This document shows positions 56,205-64,000 of a DNA stretch of 64,000 nt, piece by piece (positions within the stretch are counted from its first letter, which is position 1; the number at the start of each line of letters is the position of its first letter). The translations under genes were made by a program, and so were the position numbers. The DNA lies in NCBI RefSeq assembly GCF_029016485.1, contig NZ_CP092106.1, forward strand, positions 2,108,001-2,172,000, in the 5' to 3' direction. The notes under the pieces were generated by a model, which did no database searches, was not told where the DNA came from, and saw only the letters and a program-made list of their open reading frames with translations. Source of the stretch: Vibrio sp. JC009 (GTDB taxonomy: Bacteria; Pseudomonadota; Gammaproteobacteria; Enterobacterales; Vibrionaceae).

Positions 56205-57902
56205 ATGATTGCAACTCTGAATCAATTCACTATAAAAACAAAAATGGCCGTGGTAACAGGAACTCTGCTACTGATATTAAGTGCCGTCGCCGGGTACGGA
56301 TATATAAAACTTCAGCAAATAGGTAAAGAGCTGCACAGCATCATCGCCGAAGATATCCCCCTGACTGAAATCACAACAGATATTACCGTTAAGCAATTCG
56401 AAAGCGCCCTGCTGCTTGAACGGGCTATTCAGAACACATCAATAAGCGATAACAGCCAGGATACTGATATCCGGACGGTTCATGCACAAGTAAACCAGAT
56501 CAACCAGCTTATCGAACAAGAGCTTGTCGAGGCAGAAACCCTGCTTCACTCAATGATTTCTCATGCCAGCGACAGCAAAATTAAGCAGGAAGAAGAGGCT
56601 CTGGAAAGAACACTACTTGCGTTGGAAGACGAACACAGGCTTTATGAACAATCGGTTGATAGTTTTTTGAAATCGGTAGAGCAGGAAGAAACAGAGTTAG
56701 CCCGGAAACAACTGGCTCAGCTACACAAGCAACAGCACCTCCTGCTGGAGCATCTGGAATCCTTTCTTGTGGGAATTGAGAAGCTGACAGAAGATACCCT
56801 GTTAACCGCCGAAGAGCACGAAATAGCCGCATTAAACGGCATGGGAATGATGGGCCTGGCCGGTTTTGTCATTGGTATAGCACTCAGCGCCGTCATTTCT
56901 TCCGCTATGACCCGGCCACTGAAAAAAGCGGTTAAAGCTTCAGAGCAGATATCGGCCGGAGATCTCACCGTGTCGCTTGAAAACAACGGTAAAGATGAAA
57001 TCTCAACCCTGCTTAATGCCATGCATCATATGGCGCAAAACCTTGAGTTAATCATCAGACAGGTTCTGAGGTCATCCGATGAAATCGCCACCGCAGCAGA
57101 AGAGATGGCAAATAACGCCGCCAATACTCAGGTGACAGTGACCGAACAGCAGATGAACACGGAACAAATCGTCACCGCAATGAATGAAATGTCTTCGACC
57201 ATTCAGCAGATCGCTGACAACACCAGCAGTGCAGCAATGGAAACGGAAAAAGCTCAGGGACAAGTCGCTGACGGATCAGATATGGTGTCCAGTAACTTAA
57301 CTCAGATTCACGAACTGGAGGTTCAGATTCACTCAGCAAACGATGAGGTTGTTTCGGCTAAGACCCAGAGCAATAACATCGTGGAGTTTATTACCAATAT
57401 CAATGAAATAGCGGAGCAAACTAACCTGCTGGCTTTAAATGCCGCAATAGAAGCCGCCCGTGCAGGTGAACAAGGGCGCGGTTTCGCCGTGGTCGCCGAC
57501 GAAGTAAGAAAACTGGCAACTAAAACCCAGGAAACCACAGCAGAAATACAAACCTTAGTGACGGGCCTGCAAAGCAAAACATCGCACGCGGTGACAGCAA
57601 TTCAGGAGAGCAACAGCATGGTCACCGACAGCGCCGGACATGCGCAGGTTTCCAACCAGGTATTGCAGGAAATCAAACAATCCGTGGATGAACTGAGCCT
57701 GAAAAATATCGAAATCGCCACCATCTGCGAGCAGCAATCTGTTGCTGCGGAGGAGATAAACCGCAATATGGTTTCCATCAGTGAGTCTGGCGCCGAAGTT
57801 CAGTCCGGCTCTGAACTCACAGCAAAGGCCAGTGAAGAGCTTGCCGCACTGGCAGCAGAGCTGAGGCGTTCAATAAGCCAGTTTAAACTGCACTCAGTCT
57901 GA
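56205..57902 (+). CDS. methyl-accepting chemotaxis protein
   Basis: 565 residues. Helix at about 15-33, helical periplasmic 4HB-type sensor (about 35-215) with many Glu/Gln, helix at about 217-238, HAMP (about 240-292) and a signalling hairpin whose tip ([20 protein letters not shown], then [12 protein letters not shown]) is intact. Ligand unknown. It ends 5 bases before the convergent dCMP deaminase gene. Confidence 0.93.
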   Translation: MIATLNQFTIKTKMAVVTGTLLLILSAVAGYGYIKLQQIGKELHSIIAEDIPLTEITTDITVKQFESALLLERAIQNTSISDNSQDTDIRTVHAQVNQINQLIEQELVEAETLLHSMISHASDSKIKQEEEALERTLLALEDEHRLYEQSVDSFLKSVEQEETELARKQLAQLHKQQHLLLEHLESFLVGIEKLTEDTLLTAEEHEIAALNGMGMMGLAGFVIGIALSAVISSAMTRPLKKAVKASEQISAGDLTVSLENNGKDEISTLLNAMHHMAQNLELIIRQVLRSSDEIATAAEEMANNAANTQVTVTEQQMNTEQIVTAMNEMSSTIQQIADNTSSAAMETEKAQGQVADGSDMVSSNLTQIHELEVQIHSANDEVVSAKTQSNNIVEFITNINEIAEQTNLLALNAAIEAARAGEQGRGFAVVADEVRKLATKTQETTAEIQTLVTGLQSKTSHAVTAIQESNSMVTDSAGHAQVSNQVLQEIKQSVDELSLKNIEIATICEQQSVAAEEINRNMVSISESGAEVQSGSELTAKASEELAALAAELRRSISQFKLHSV

Positions 57903-57907
57903 CAAAC

Positions 57908-58354
57908 CTAGTCCCGAAGCTCATCCAAAGGAAGCCAGTTTATTTTTACGCCGGCTTCCTCAAACATTTCCGCAGAGATGGTAATCTTGTCGCCCCAGCG
58001 AGAAAGAAAATCTTCGCTCTGTTCCGGACAATTTACCGATGTAATGCCGGTCTGGATAATTTTAGCGGCACAGTTCGGGCATGGAAAATGTGTGACCCAG
58101 ATATCGCAACCGGATAAGTCACGCTTTGCAAACAAGATTGCATTTTCTTCCGCGTGCAATGTCTTTAAGTATTTGATATCCCTTTCATCCGTATCCGCGC
58201 TATCAGAAACACCATGTGGATATCCATTAAAGCCAACAGAAACGATACGGTTGTGTTTCGTTATCACCGCACCCACTTGCGTCGATGGATCTTTACTCCA
58301 GCTTCCAACCAGCTCAGACATCTGGAAAAAGCGCTTAGCCCATTTAGAAATCAC
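57908..58354 (-). CDS. dCMP deaminase-family protein
   Basis: 148 residues from the GTG at 58354, chosen because AGGGAGG lies 5 bases upstream; the TTG at 58375 has none. Zinc deaminase motifs LHAEENAIL and THFPCPNCAAKI. The N-terminal MSELVGSWSKDPSTQVGAVI and GFNGYPHG fit deoxycytidylate deaminase/ComEB proteins. It would make dUMP for thymidylate synthesis. Confidence 0.9.
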   Translation of the reverse strand: MISKWAKRFFQMSELVGSWSKDPSTQVGAVITKHNRIVSVGFNGYPHGVSDSADTDERDIKYLKTLHAEENAILFAKRDLSGCDIWVTHFPCPNCAAKIIQTGITSVNCPEQSEDFLSRWGDKITISAEMFEEAGVKINWLPLDELRD

Positions 58355-58483
58355 AATATCCTCCCTAACCTGCAATTGTTATTCTAGGGGCACTCTACAG
58401 GAAAACTGCTCTTACCTTCAACCTGAGATAGACTGAAATTAAGCAGATTTTCGCCGCTCATATGGTAGGTTTTTCAACCAAAC

Positions 58484-58903
58484 TTAAATAAACATTTGGG
58501 GCGGTATATTAAAGCGCTCCGACAAAGCCCTGATATGCGCCAAGGTCAGGGAACGTTTACCGCTCAGTATCATTGATACCGTTGACTTAGCACCAATCTC
58601 ATTTTGAAAATCGCTTAAAGTTAAGTTGTATTGGTCAATAATAACCCGTAAAACTGCAACACCAGAATTTAGCTCACTGATGGCTTTGTTAAATTCACTA
58701 AACTGTTCAGACTTAGACTCATATTCATGAATAACCGGAAACATCAGGTCAATCAGAGTCTGATTTGCGTCATAGTCCTCAACCAATTCGTTCATTAGCT
58801 CAATCAGTTGTTCATATTCTGCCTGATTAGAAATGCCTCTTAGCCAAGGCATGTTTTTTTCTATCTGCTGTACTGTTTGCTGTAAATCTTGAATATTTAT
58901 CAT
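58484..58903 (-). CDS. higA: HigA-type antitoxin
   Basis: 139 residues. N-terminal helical part and a C-terminal XRE helix-turn-helix (LSDFQNEIGAKSTVSMILSG then KRSLTLAHIRALSERF). Lies 3 bases after the toxin gene, in the toxin-first order of HigBA systems. It should neutralise HigB and repress the promoter through the two upstream inverted repeats. Confidence 0.88.
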   Translation of the reverse strand: MINIQDLQQTVQQIEKNMPWLRGISNQAEYEQLIELMNELVEDYDANQTLIDLMFPVIHEYESKSEQFSEFNKAISELNSGVAVLRVIIDQYNLTLSDFQNEIGAKSTVSMILSGKRSLTLAHIRALSERFNIPPQMFI

Positions 58904-58906
58904 GAC

Positions 58907-59224
58907 TTACCTCTTTATCTTTTTCGACCTGTAACCTTCTGTTATACGATCATATTCTGCATGAGTAACAATGTGTTTTACAAAGCACTTGCTACCATGA
59001 AACTCAATAAAGGCAATAAGCCTCAGTGAGTTCCCGCCTATATCTATCACATACCATTTAGGTACATACTTAAAGTTATCCAGAGAGGGAAATAATCCTT
59101 TTAACTCTTCTGGTGTCTGTGCTGTTGATTTTTCTAAAGCCTTATAAGTTGCATCCAAAGCATCAGCGCAGTTAGGGTAAAGCGCTTTTGCTGTCTCAAA
59201 TGGTTCTCTTCTTATAACATGCAT
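58907..59224 (-). CDS. higB: HigB-type mRNA interferase toxin
   Basis: 105 residues. MHVIRREPFETAKALYPN, NFKYVPKWYVIDIGGNSLRL, FVKHIVTHAEYDRIT match the HigB_toxin family (RelE-like ribosome-dependent RNase). First gene of the pair. Confidence 0.9.
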   Translation of the reverse strand: MHVIRREPFETAKALYPNCADALDATYKALEKSTAQTPEELKGLFPSLDNFKYVPKWYVIDIGGNSLRLIAFIEFHGSKCFVKHIVTHAEYDRITEGYRSKKIKR

Positions 59225-59236
59225 TTTATCACTCGC

Positions 59237-59293
59237 GTTTACATTATGTGAACATTATAGCCAACCCTTGCTGCGTTCACAATACGTGAACGC
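59237..59293 (-). promoter_or_regulatory. higBA promoter with two operator repeats
   Basis: GCGTTCAC-N5-GTGAACGC (59273-59293) and GTTTAC-N5-GTGAAC (59237-59253). Between them a TATAAT -10 (59254-59259) and a TTGTGA -35 (59277-59282), 17 bases apart, lie on the minus strand. Operator binding would cover the promoter. Confidence 0.7.
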
Positions 59294-59643
59294 GGCAAAT
59301 TCTCTTAAGCTACTTCCAGACTTATGATAATGAACAGCGATTTTGCTCACTAACAATTAGTCAGAATGCGATTTCTATTTGCGAGGAGTCGTTTGTTAAC
59401 ACCGTAACATTGCGATTTGCAGGTGACCTACTACCCCATAAGTATTAGACACTTAGCTGTTAACGCTGTACACAAATAGCATTAATTCTCAACAACAAAA
59501 CCACTAACGTTATTGGGATCATAAAACCCGAAAATTCTGACTATTTTTTCAACACATAAGTAAAAATCCCACAGACGTTCGGTTGTTATTCGCAACCGAA
59601 AACCGGATAATACACGGATCAAAATTCCCTTATACATATCACC
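59294..59643. other. intergenic region upstream of rnfA
   Basis: AT-rich, no supportable ORF. A perfect 8-base inverted repeat TTCGGTTG-N7-CAACCGAA lies at 59578-59600, 43 bases before the rnfA start, and is a possible operator or leader hairpin. Confidence 0.45.
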
Positions 59644-60225
59644 ATGACCGAATATTTGCTGTTGCTGGTCGGCACTGTGCTGGTTAACAACTTTGTACTT
59701 GTAAAATTTTTAGGACTCTGTCCGTTTATGGGGGTTTCCAAAAAACTGGAAACCGCCATTGGCATGAGTCTGGCAACCACATTTGTTCTGACGCTGGCGT
59801 CGGTTTGCGCCTATCTGGTCGAGAACTATATTCTGGCTCCGCTGGGTATCGGCTACCTGAGAACCATGAGCTTTATTCTGGTGATTGCTGTGGTTGTTCA
59901 GTTTACTGAGATGGTGGTGCATAAAACCAGCCCAACTCTGTACCGCTTGCTGGGTATCTTTTTACCACTTATCACCACTAACTGCGCCGTGTTGGGTGTG
60001 GCACTATTGAATGTGAACGAAAACCACAACTTTATTGAGTCCATTATCTATGGCTTTGGCGCTGCGGTGGGTTTCTCTGTTGTCCTTATTCTGTTTGCGT
60101 CTATCCGGGAGCGCATTGCGGCAGCTGATGTTCCTGTTCCGTTCAGAGGCGCATCCATTGCGATGATTACCGCCGGGCTTATGTCGCTGGCCTTTATGGG
60201 CTTTACCGGATTGGTGAAACTCTGA
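59644..60225 (+). CDS. rnfA: Rnf/Rsx electron transport complex subunit A
   Basis: 193 residues, six helices, with [20 protein letters not shown] and [11 protein letters not shown], whose two membrane cysteines ligate a 2Fe-2S cluster in known Rnf complexes. First gene of the rnf operon, which couples NADH-ferredoxin electron transfer to ion flux or keeps SoxR reduced (Rsx). Confidence 0.95.
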   Translation: MTEYLLLLVGTVLVNNFVLVKFLGLCPFMGVSKKLETAIGMSLATTFVLTLASVCAYLVENYILAPLGIGYLRTMSFILVIAVVVQFTEMVVHKTSPTLYRLLGIFLPLITTNCAVLGVALLNVNENHNFIESIIYGFGAAVGFSVVLILFASIRERIAAADVPVPFRGASIAMITAGLMSLAFMGFTGLVKL

Positions 60226-60809
60226 TGAATGTGATCCTGATTGCTATCCTGGCTATCTCGGTATTAGCCGCTGTTTTTGGTGCCCTGCTTGGTTTTGCCT
60301 CTGTTCGCTTTAAAATTCAGGCTGACCCCATTGTAGATAAAATCGATGAGCTTCTTCCCCAGACCCAGTGCGGTCAGTGTGGTTATCCGGGCTGTCGCCC
60401 CTATGCAGAAGCCATCGCCAACGGTGACAGCATCACTAAATGTGCCCCGGGCGGACAAGCGACCATCGAGAAAATCGCAGATCTTATGGGAGTAGAACCG
60501 GAAGCTGCCGATGCCACGGAAGAGCCCGTTAAAATGGTCGCATTTATTCATGAAGACATGTGTATCGGCTGTACCAAATGTGTCCAGGCCTGCCCTGTTG
60601 ATGCCATTGTCGGCGGAACCAAGGCACTTCATACCGTGATAAAAGCAGAGTGTACCGGCTGCGAATTATGCGTTGCCCCATGCCCAACCGATTGTATTGA
60701 AATGATAGAAGTAGAAGCAACCACCGCCAACTGGAAATGGAAGTTGGAATCCATTCCTGTTGTGGATATTACTGACTCACAAAACAGAGAGGCGGTAATA
60801 GAAGAATGA
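60225..60809 (+). CDS. rnfB: Rnf complex ferredoxin-like subunit B
   Basis: 194 residues. N-terminal helix (about 3-24), a 4Fe-4S domain CGQCGYPGC with later Cys (TKCAPGG), and two ferredoxin clusters [12 protein letters not shown] and [12 protein letters not shown]. Overlaps rnfA by one base (TGATG). Confidence 0.96.
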   Translation: MNVILIAILAISVLAAVFGALLGFASVRFKIQADPIVDKIDELLPQTQCGQCGYPGCRPYAEAIANGDSITKCAPGGQATIEKIADLMGVEPEAADATEEPVKMVAFIHEDMCIGCTKCVQACPVDAIVGGTKALHTVIKAECTGCELCVAPCPTDCIEMIEVEATTANWKWKLESIPVVDITDSQNREAVIEE

Positions 60810-63268
60810 GCATGCCATCGTTAATCGAACAAATTCGTCACGGCTCTCTGTGGGATTTTCATGGTGGTATCCATCCGCCGGAAAATAAAGAACAGTCCAC
60901 ACGAAGCAAAACCGTTAAAGCCGGTATTCCTGATGAGCTTATCCTGCCATTAAAGCAGCATATCGGCCGTCCCGGCGATCTGCAGGTCAAAGTTGGCGAT
61001 AAGGTTAAAAAAGGGCAGGAGCTTACCCGGTTTACTGCCAGTTTTATGCTGCCGGTACATGCGCCCACTTCAGGCACAATTACCGCTATCGAACCAAGGG
61101 TAGTCACCCACCCTTCCGGCCTGAAAGAGCCCTGTATCGTACTTAAGCCCGATGGCGAAGATCTGTGGCTGGATGATATTGAAAAAGCTGAGCCGCGTGA
61201 ATTCCGTTCGTGCTCTCCTGACGAACTCATTGAAATTATTCGCCATGCCGGTGTCGCCGGTATGGGGGGAGCCGGTTTTCCTACCGCCCGTAAAATTCAG
61301 TCCGGAGTCGGGGTTGCAGATATTCTGATCATCAATGCTGCCGAATGTGAACCCTATATCACCGCCGACGACATGCTAATGCGTGAGCATGCAGAAGAGC
61401 TGATTCTGGGCATTGAAATTCTTGAGCATATCTTAAAGCCAAAGCTGGTCATTATCGGCATTGAAGATAACAAACCAGATGCGATTGCCGCTCTGGAATC
61501 TGCTGCAATCAACAAAAACAACATTGTTATCCGGGCTATACCTACCAAGTATCCTTCCGGTGGTGAAAAGCAGTTAATCAAAGTACTGACAAATAAAGAA
61601 GTACCGAAGGGCGGTATTCCTGCCGATATCGGTATGCTGGTACAAAACGTCGGTACTCTTTACGCTATCAAACGCGCTGTTGTAAACCATGAGCCGATGA
61701 TAGAGCGCATTGTGACCCTTACCGGTGGCGCGTTCCGCCAGCCCCGTAATGTATGGGTTCGACTGGGAACTCCGGTTCAGGCACTGCTCGGTGAATTTAA
61801 CTATCACATACAGAAAAAGCACCCTCGCCTGATTATGGGTGGCCCTATGATGGGCTTTACTCTGCCGACGCCAGAAGTGCCGGTAACAAAAACCTCAAAC
61901 TGTATTCTGGCTCCGACAAAAGCAGAACTGCCACCGGCAAGCGCTGAAATGGCCTGTATTCGTTGTGGTCAGTGTGCTGAAGCCTGTCCGGTATCCCTGC
62001 TGCCGCAGCAGATGTTCTGGTACAGCAAGGATAAAGATTACGAAAAGTGTGAAGAGCTGAATATCTCAGACTGCGTTGAGTGCGGCTCCTGTGCCTATGT
62101 ATGCCCGAGTAATATCCCGCTGGTACACTACTATCGCCGCTCCAAAGCAGAAATCCGCACTGCAAAAGAGGAAGCTGCGGCAGCAGAAAGAGCCAAGCAG
62201 CGCTTCGAAGACAAAAAAGCCCGTCTGGCGCGGGAAAAAGCAGAAAGAGAAAACAAATTCAAAAAAGCAGCGGATGATCGCCGCTCTTCTATGGCTAAGT
62301 CCGGTGACGATGACGCCATTGCAGCGGCTATTGCACGAGTTAAGGCTCAAAAAGCGGAAGTAAAACCCGAAACAGAAGGGCCAAAACCAGCCGTAGCCGC
62401 AGCCATTGCCAGAGCAAAAGCGAAACAGGCGGAAGCCGCTAAATCAGGCAATGATGAGCCGGATAACTCTGAAATGAGCAAACTCAGAGAAGAGAGAAAG
62501 CGTCAGGCGAGAGAGCGCAAAGCCGCAAAAGTTGAGTCTTCTGAGAACCAGACAACTGAAACAGCTTCTTCTGATGACAAGAAGGCTGCAGTTGCTGCCG
62601 CTATCGCCAGAGCTAAAGCTAAGAAACAAACTCAGGCCGAAGACAAGCCTGTTGTACCTGTGTCTGAAGCCGATTCAGCAGATACGCCTGCCGATAGTAA
62701 AAAAGCCGCAGTTGCCGCTGCTATTGCCAGAGCTAAAGCCAAGAAACAAGCTCAGGTTGAAGAAAAACCAGCTGAACCTGCACCTGAAACAGGCAACGCT
62801 GAAAGCCCTGAAGATAAAAAGAAAGCTGCCGTCGCTGCCGCTATCGCACGAGCTAAAGCCAAAAAACAGACTCAGGTTGAGGAAAAACCAGCTGAACCTG
62901 CACCTGAAACAGGCAACGCTGAAAGCCCTGAAGATAAAAAGAAAGCTGCCGTCGCTGCCGCTATCGCCAGAGCTAAAGCCAAGAAACAGGCTCAAGCTGA
63001 GGAAAAACCAGCTGAACCTGCACCTGAAGCAGACAATGCTGAAAGTCCTGAAGACAAAAAGAAAGCTGCCGTCGCCGCCGCTATCGCCAGAGCTAAAGCC
63101 AAAAAACAGGCTCAGGTTGAGGAAAAACCAGCTGAACCTGCACCTGAAGCAGACAATGCGGAAAGCCCTGAAGACAAAAAGAAAGCTGCTGTTGCCGCTG
63201 CTATCGCACGAGCTAAAGCTAAAAAAGCAGCTCAGAAGAATAAACAAGATCTCGAGGAGAATAACTAG
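60806..63268 (+). CDS. rnfC: Rnf complex subunit C with long repeat tail
   Basis: 820 residues. FMN/NADH-binding domain with [17 protein letters not shown] region (about 270-330), and two clusters [12 protein letters not shown] and [12 protein letters not shown] (about 382-440). From about residue 450 the tail is Lys/Ala/Glu rich, and from about 590 it consists of 40-residue repeats built on [15 protein letters not shown]. The tail is long compared with E. coli RsxC (740). Overlaps rnfB as ATGA. Confidence 0.95.
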   Translation: MSMPSLIEQIRHGSLWDFHGGIHPPENKEQSTRSKTVKAGIPDELILPLKQHIGRPGDLQVKVGDKVKKGQELTRFTASFMLPVHAPTSGTITAIEPRVVTHPSGLKEPCIVLKPDGEDLWLDDIEKAEPREFRSCSPDELIEIIRHAGVAGMGGAGFPTARKIQSGVGVADILIINAAECEPYITADDMLMREHAEELILGIEILEHILKPKLVIIGIEDNKPDAIAALESAAINKNNIVIRAIPTKYPSGGEKQLIKVLTNKEVPKGGIPADIGMLVQNVGTLYAIKRAVVNHEPMIERIVTLTGGAFRQPRNVWVRLGTPVQALLGEFNYHIQKKHPRLIMGGPMMGFTLPTPEVPVTKTSNCILAPTKAELPPASAEMACIRCGQCAEACPVSLLPQQMFWYSKDKDYEKCEELNISDCVECGSCAYVCPSNIPLVHYYRRSKAEIRTAKEEAAAAERAKQRFEDKKARLAREKAERENKFKKAADDRRSSMAKSGDDDAIAAAIARVKAQKAEVKPETEGPKPAVAAAIARAKAKQAEAAKSGNDEPDNSEMSKLREERKRQARERKAAKVESSENQTTETASSDDKKAAVAAAIARAKAKKQTQAEDKPVVPVSEADSADTPADSKKAAVAAAIARAKAKKQAQVEEKPAEPAPETGNAESPEDKKKAAVAAAIARAKAKKQTQVEEKPAEPAPETGNAESPEDKKKAAVAAAIARAKAKKQAQAEEKPAEPAPEADNAESPEDKKKAAVAAAIARAKAKKQAQVEEKPAEPAPEADNAESPEDKKKAAVAAAIARAKAKKAAQKNKQDLEENN
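62577..63240 (+). repeat. 120-base tandem repeats in rnfC
   Basis: Five to six copies with a 120-base period; copies starting near 62819, 62939, 63059 and 63179 are almost identical, earlier ones are divergent. Each encodes 40 residues. Confidence 0.85.
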
Positions 63269-64000
63269 TGGCCTTTTACATCGCCAGCTCTCCACATGCG
63301 CGTAATAAAAAAAGTACCGCAGACCTGATGAAGTGGGTTGCACTGGCTGCAATACCCGGCATCGCTGTTCAGTCCTATATGTTCGGCTGGGGCGTGCTTA
63401 TCCAGCTGTTGTTAGCCGTTGTTGCTGCACTTTGCCTTGAAAGCCTTGTGATGCTTCTACGTAAACGCTCTCCTGTGGGAGCGCTACGCGACTTCAGTAT
63501 TATCGTCACCGCAATACTGCTGGCTGTGGCAATCCCCCCCCTTTCACCATGGTGGATCATGGTTATCGGCCTGGTCTTTGCTGTTGTGATTGCCAAGCAC
63601 TTGTACGGTGGTCTGGGACAAAACCCGTTTAACCCGGCAATGGTCGCCTACGTCGTGTTGCTGATCTCGTTTCCGGTTCAGATGACCAGTTGGATCTCCC
63701 CTAACGGAATCAACCCGTCGGATATTGGTTTATATGATGCTTGGAAGCTGATATTTACCGGTTTTGATGATGATGGCTTCTCTCTGCAACAAGTAAGAGC
63801 CGGTATTGACGGTATTACAATGGCAACGCCGCTTGATGCTCTGAAAACAGGTCTGGGACAAGGGCTGCCTGCCGCTGAAGTATTCAGTGAACCTCAGTTC
63901 TCCCTGCTTTCAGGTAAAGGCTGGGATATGGTAAACCTGGCCTATCTTGCCGGTGGCATTCTTCTGATTAAGATGCGGATTATTCAGTGGTACATTCCTG
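63268..64000 (+). CDS. rnfD: Rnf complex subunit D (cut by the window end)
   Basis: Starts at a GTG that shares its first base with the rnfC stop; GGAG lies upstream. About 244 residues are present: several helices, [35 protein letters not shown], and [12 protein letters not shown], whose threonine is the covalent FMN attachment site. The C-terminal helices are beyond the window. Confidence 0.95.
   Translation, partial: MAFYIASSPHARNKKSTADLMKWVALAAIPGIAVQSYMFGWGVLIQLLLAVVAALCLESLVMLLRKRSPVGALRDFSIIVTAILLAVAIPPLSPWWIMVIGLVFAVVIAKHLYGGLGQNPFNPAMVAYVVLLISFPVQMTSWISPNGINPSDIGLYDAWKLIFTGFDDDGFSLQQVRAGIDGITMATPLDALKTGLGQGLPAAEVFSEPQFSLLSGKGWDMVNLAYLAGGILLIKMRIIQWYIP

Noticed and set aside
62532..63305. 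257-codon frame on the plus strand and a 225-codon frame on the minus strand in the rnfC tail
   Set aside because: Both come from the 120-base repeats read in other frames; the rnfC frame has the conserved N-terminal domains.

Overview
The window looks like a piece of a Vibrionaceae chromosome, most likely Vibrio. The strongest markers are a luxO-luxU quorum-sensing operon with a divergent Qrr1 small RNA, a norR-hcp-hcr nitrosative-stress locus, a DUF2986 small protein, a lysine/alanine-repeat RnfC, and many chemotaxis and c-di-GMP genes. Most of the DNA is ordinary chromosomal backbone. The accessory pieces are an IS607-type insertion sequence, two copies of a Tn5-ended miniature element, a palindrome-ended repeat, a HigBA toxin-antitoxin pair and a small unrecognised two-gene operon.

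Layout. 0-7 kb: a small membrane protein, a PAS-rich diguanylate cyclase, a DUF2986 gene, and a Cache-sensor histidine kinase with an NtrC-type response regulator whose sigma-54 contact loop and Walker B are altered. 7-12 kb: a short DUF1016 N-terminal protein, a lysA homologue divergent from an Lrp-type regulator, a HAD phosphatase, 4.5S RNA (ffs), a membrane protein and an alkyltransferase-like protein. 12.2-14.1 kb: IS607-type element (serine recombinase plus TnpB). 14-21 kb: an MCP, then hcr, hcp and norR with sigma-54 and NorR-like sites. 21-26.3 kb: a sucrose-type PTS cluster (RpiR regulator, GH32 hydrolase, EIIBC) divergent from rpiB and a ribulose/allulose-phosphate epimerase gene.

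26-40 kb: MBL hydrolase, GlxA-like regulator, the small overlapping operon, a second diguanylate cyclase, a YbaY-like lipoprotein, tesB, miniature element copy A, an Lrp regulator, an RND efflux pump with its fusion protein, two tandem tRNA-Tyr genes, a POT-family transporter and miniature element copy B. 40-53 kb: a third diguanylate cyclase, the oppABCDF operon, the moaABCDE operon under a Moco riboswitch, a YvcK/YbhK-like gene, luxO-luxU and qrr1. 53-64 kb: uvrB, an intergenic region with DnaA boxes and an orphan terminator, tRNA-Asn, a second MCP, a dCMP deaminase, higBA and the start of the rnf/rsx operon, cut by the window end inside rnfD.

How the parts fit: LuxO phosphorylated through LuxU should activate qrr1 from a sigma-54 promoter preceded by LuxO-type sites. 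NorR should activate hcp-hcr from a sigma-54 promoter and has a similar box upstream of its own gene. Molybdenum cofactor synthesis is probably feedback-controlled by an RNA that runs into the moaA start. Three diguanylate cyclases, each with an intact GGEEF and an inhibitory RxxD site, feed c-di-GMP signalling. All family assignments were made by reading motifs, without database searches.
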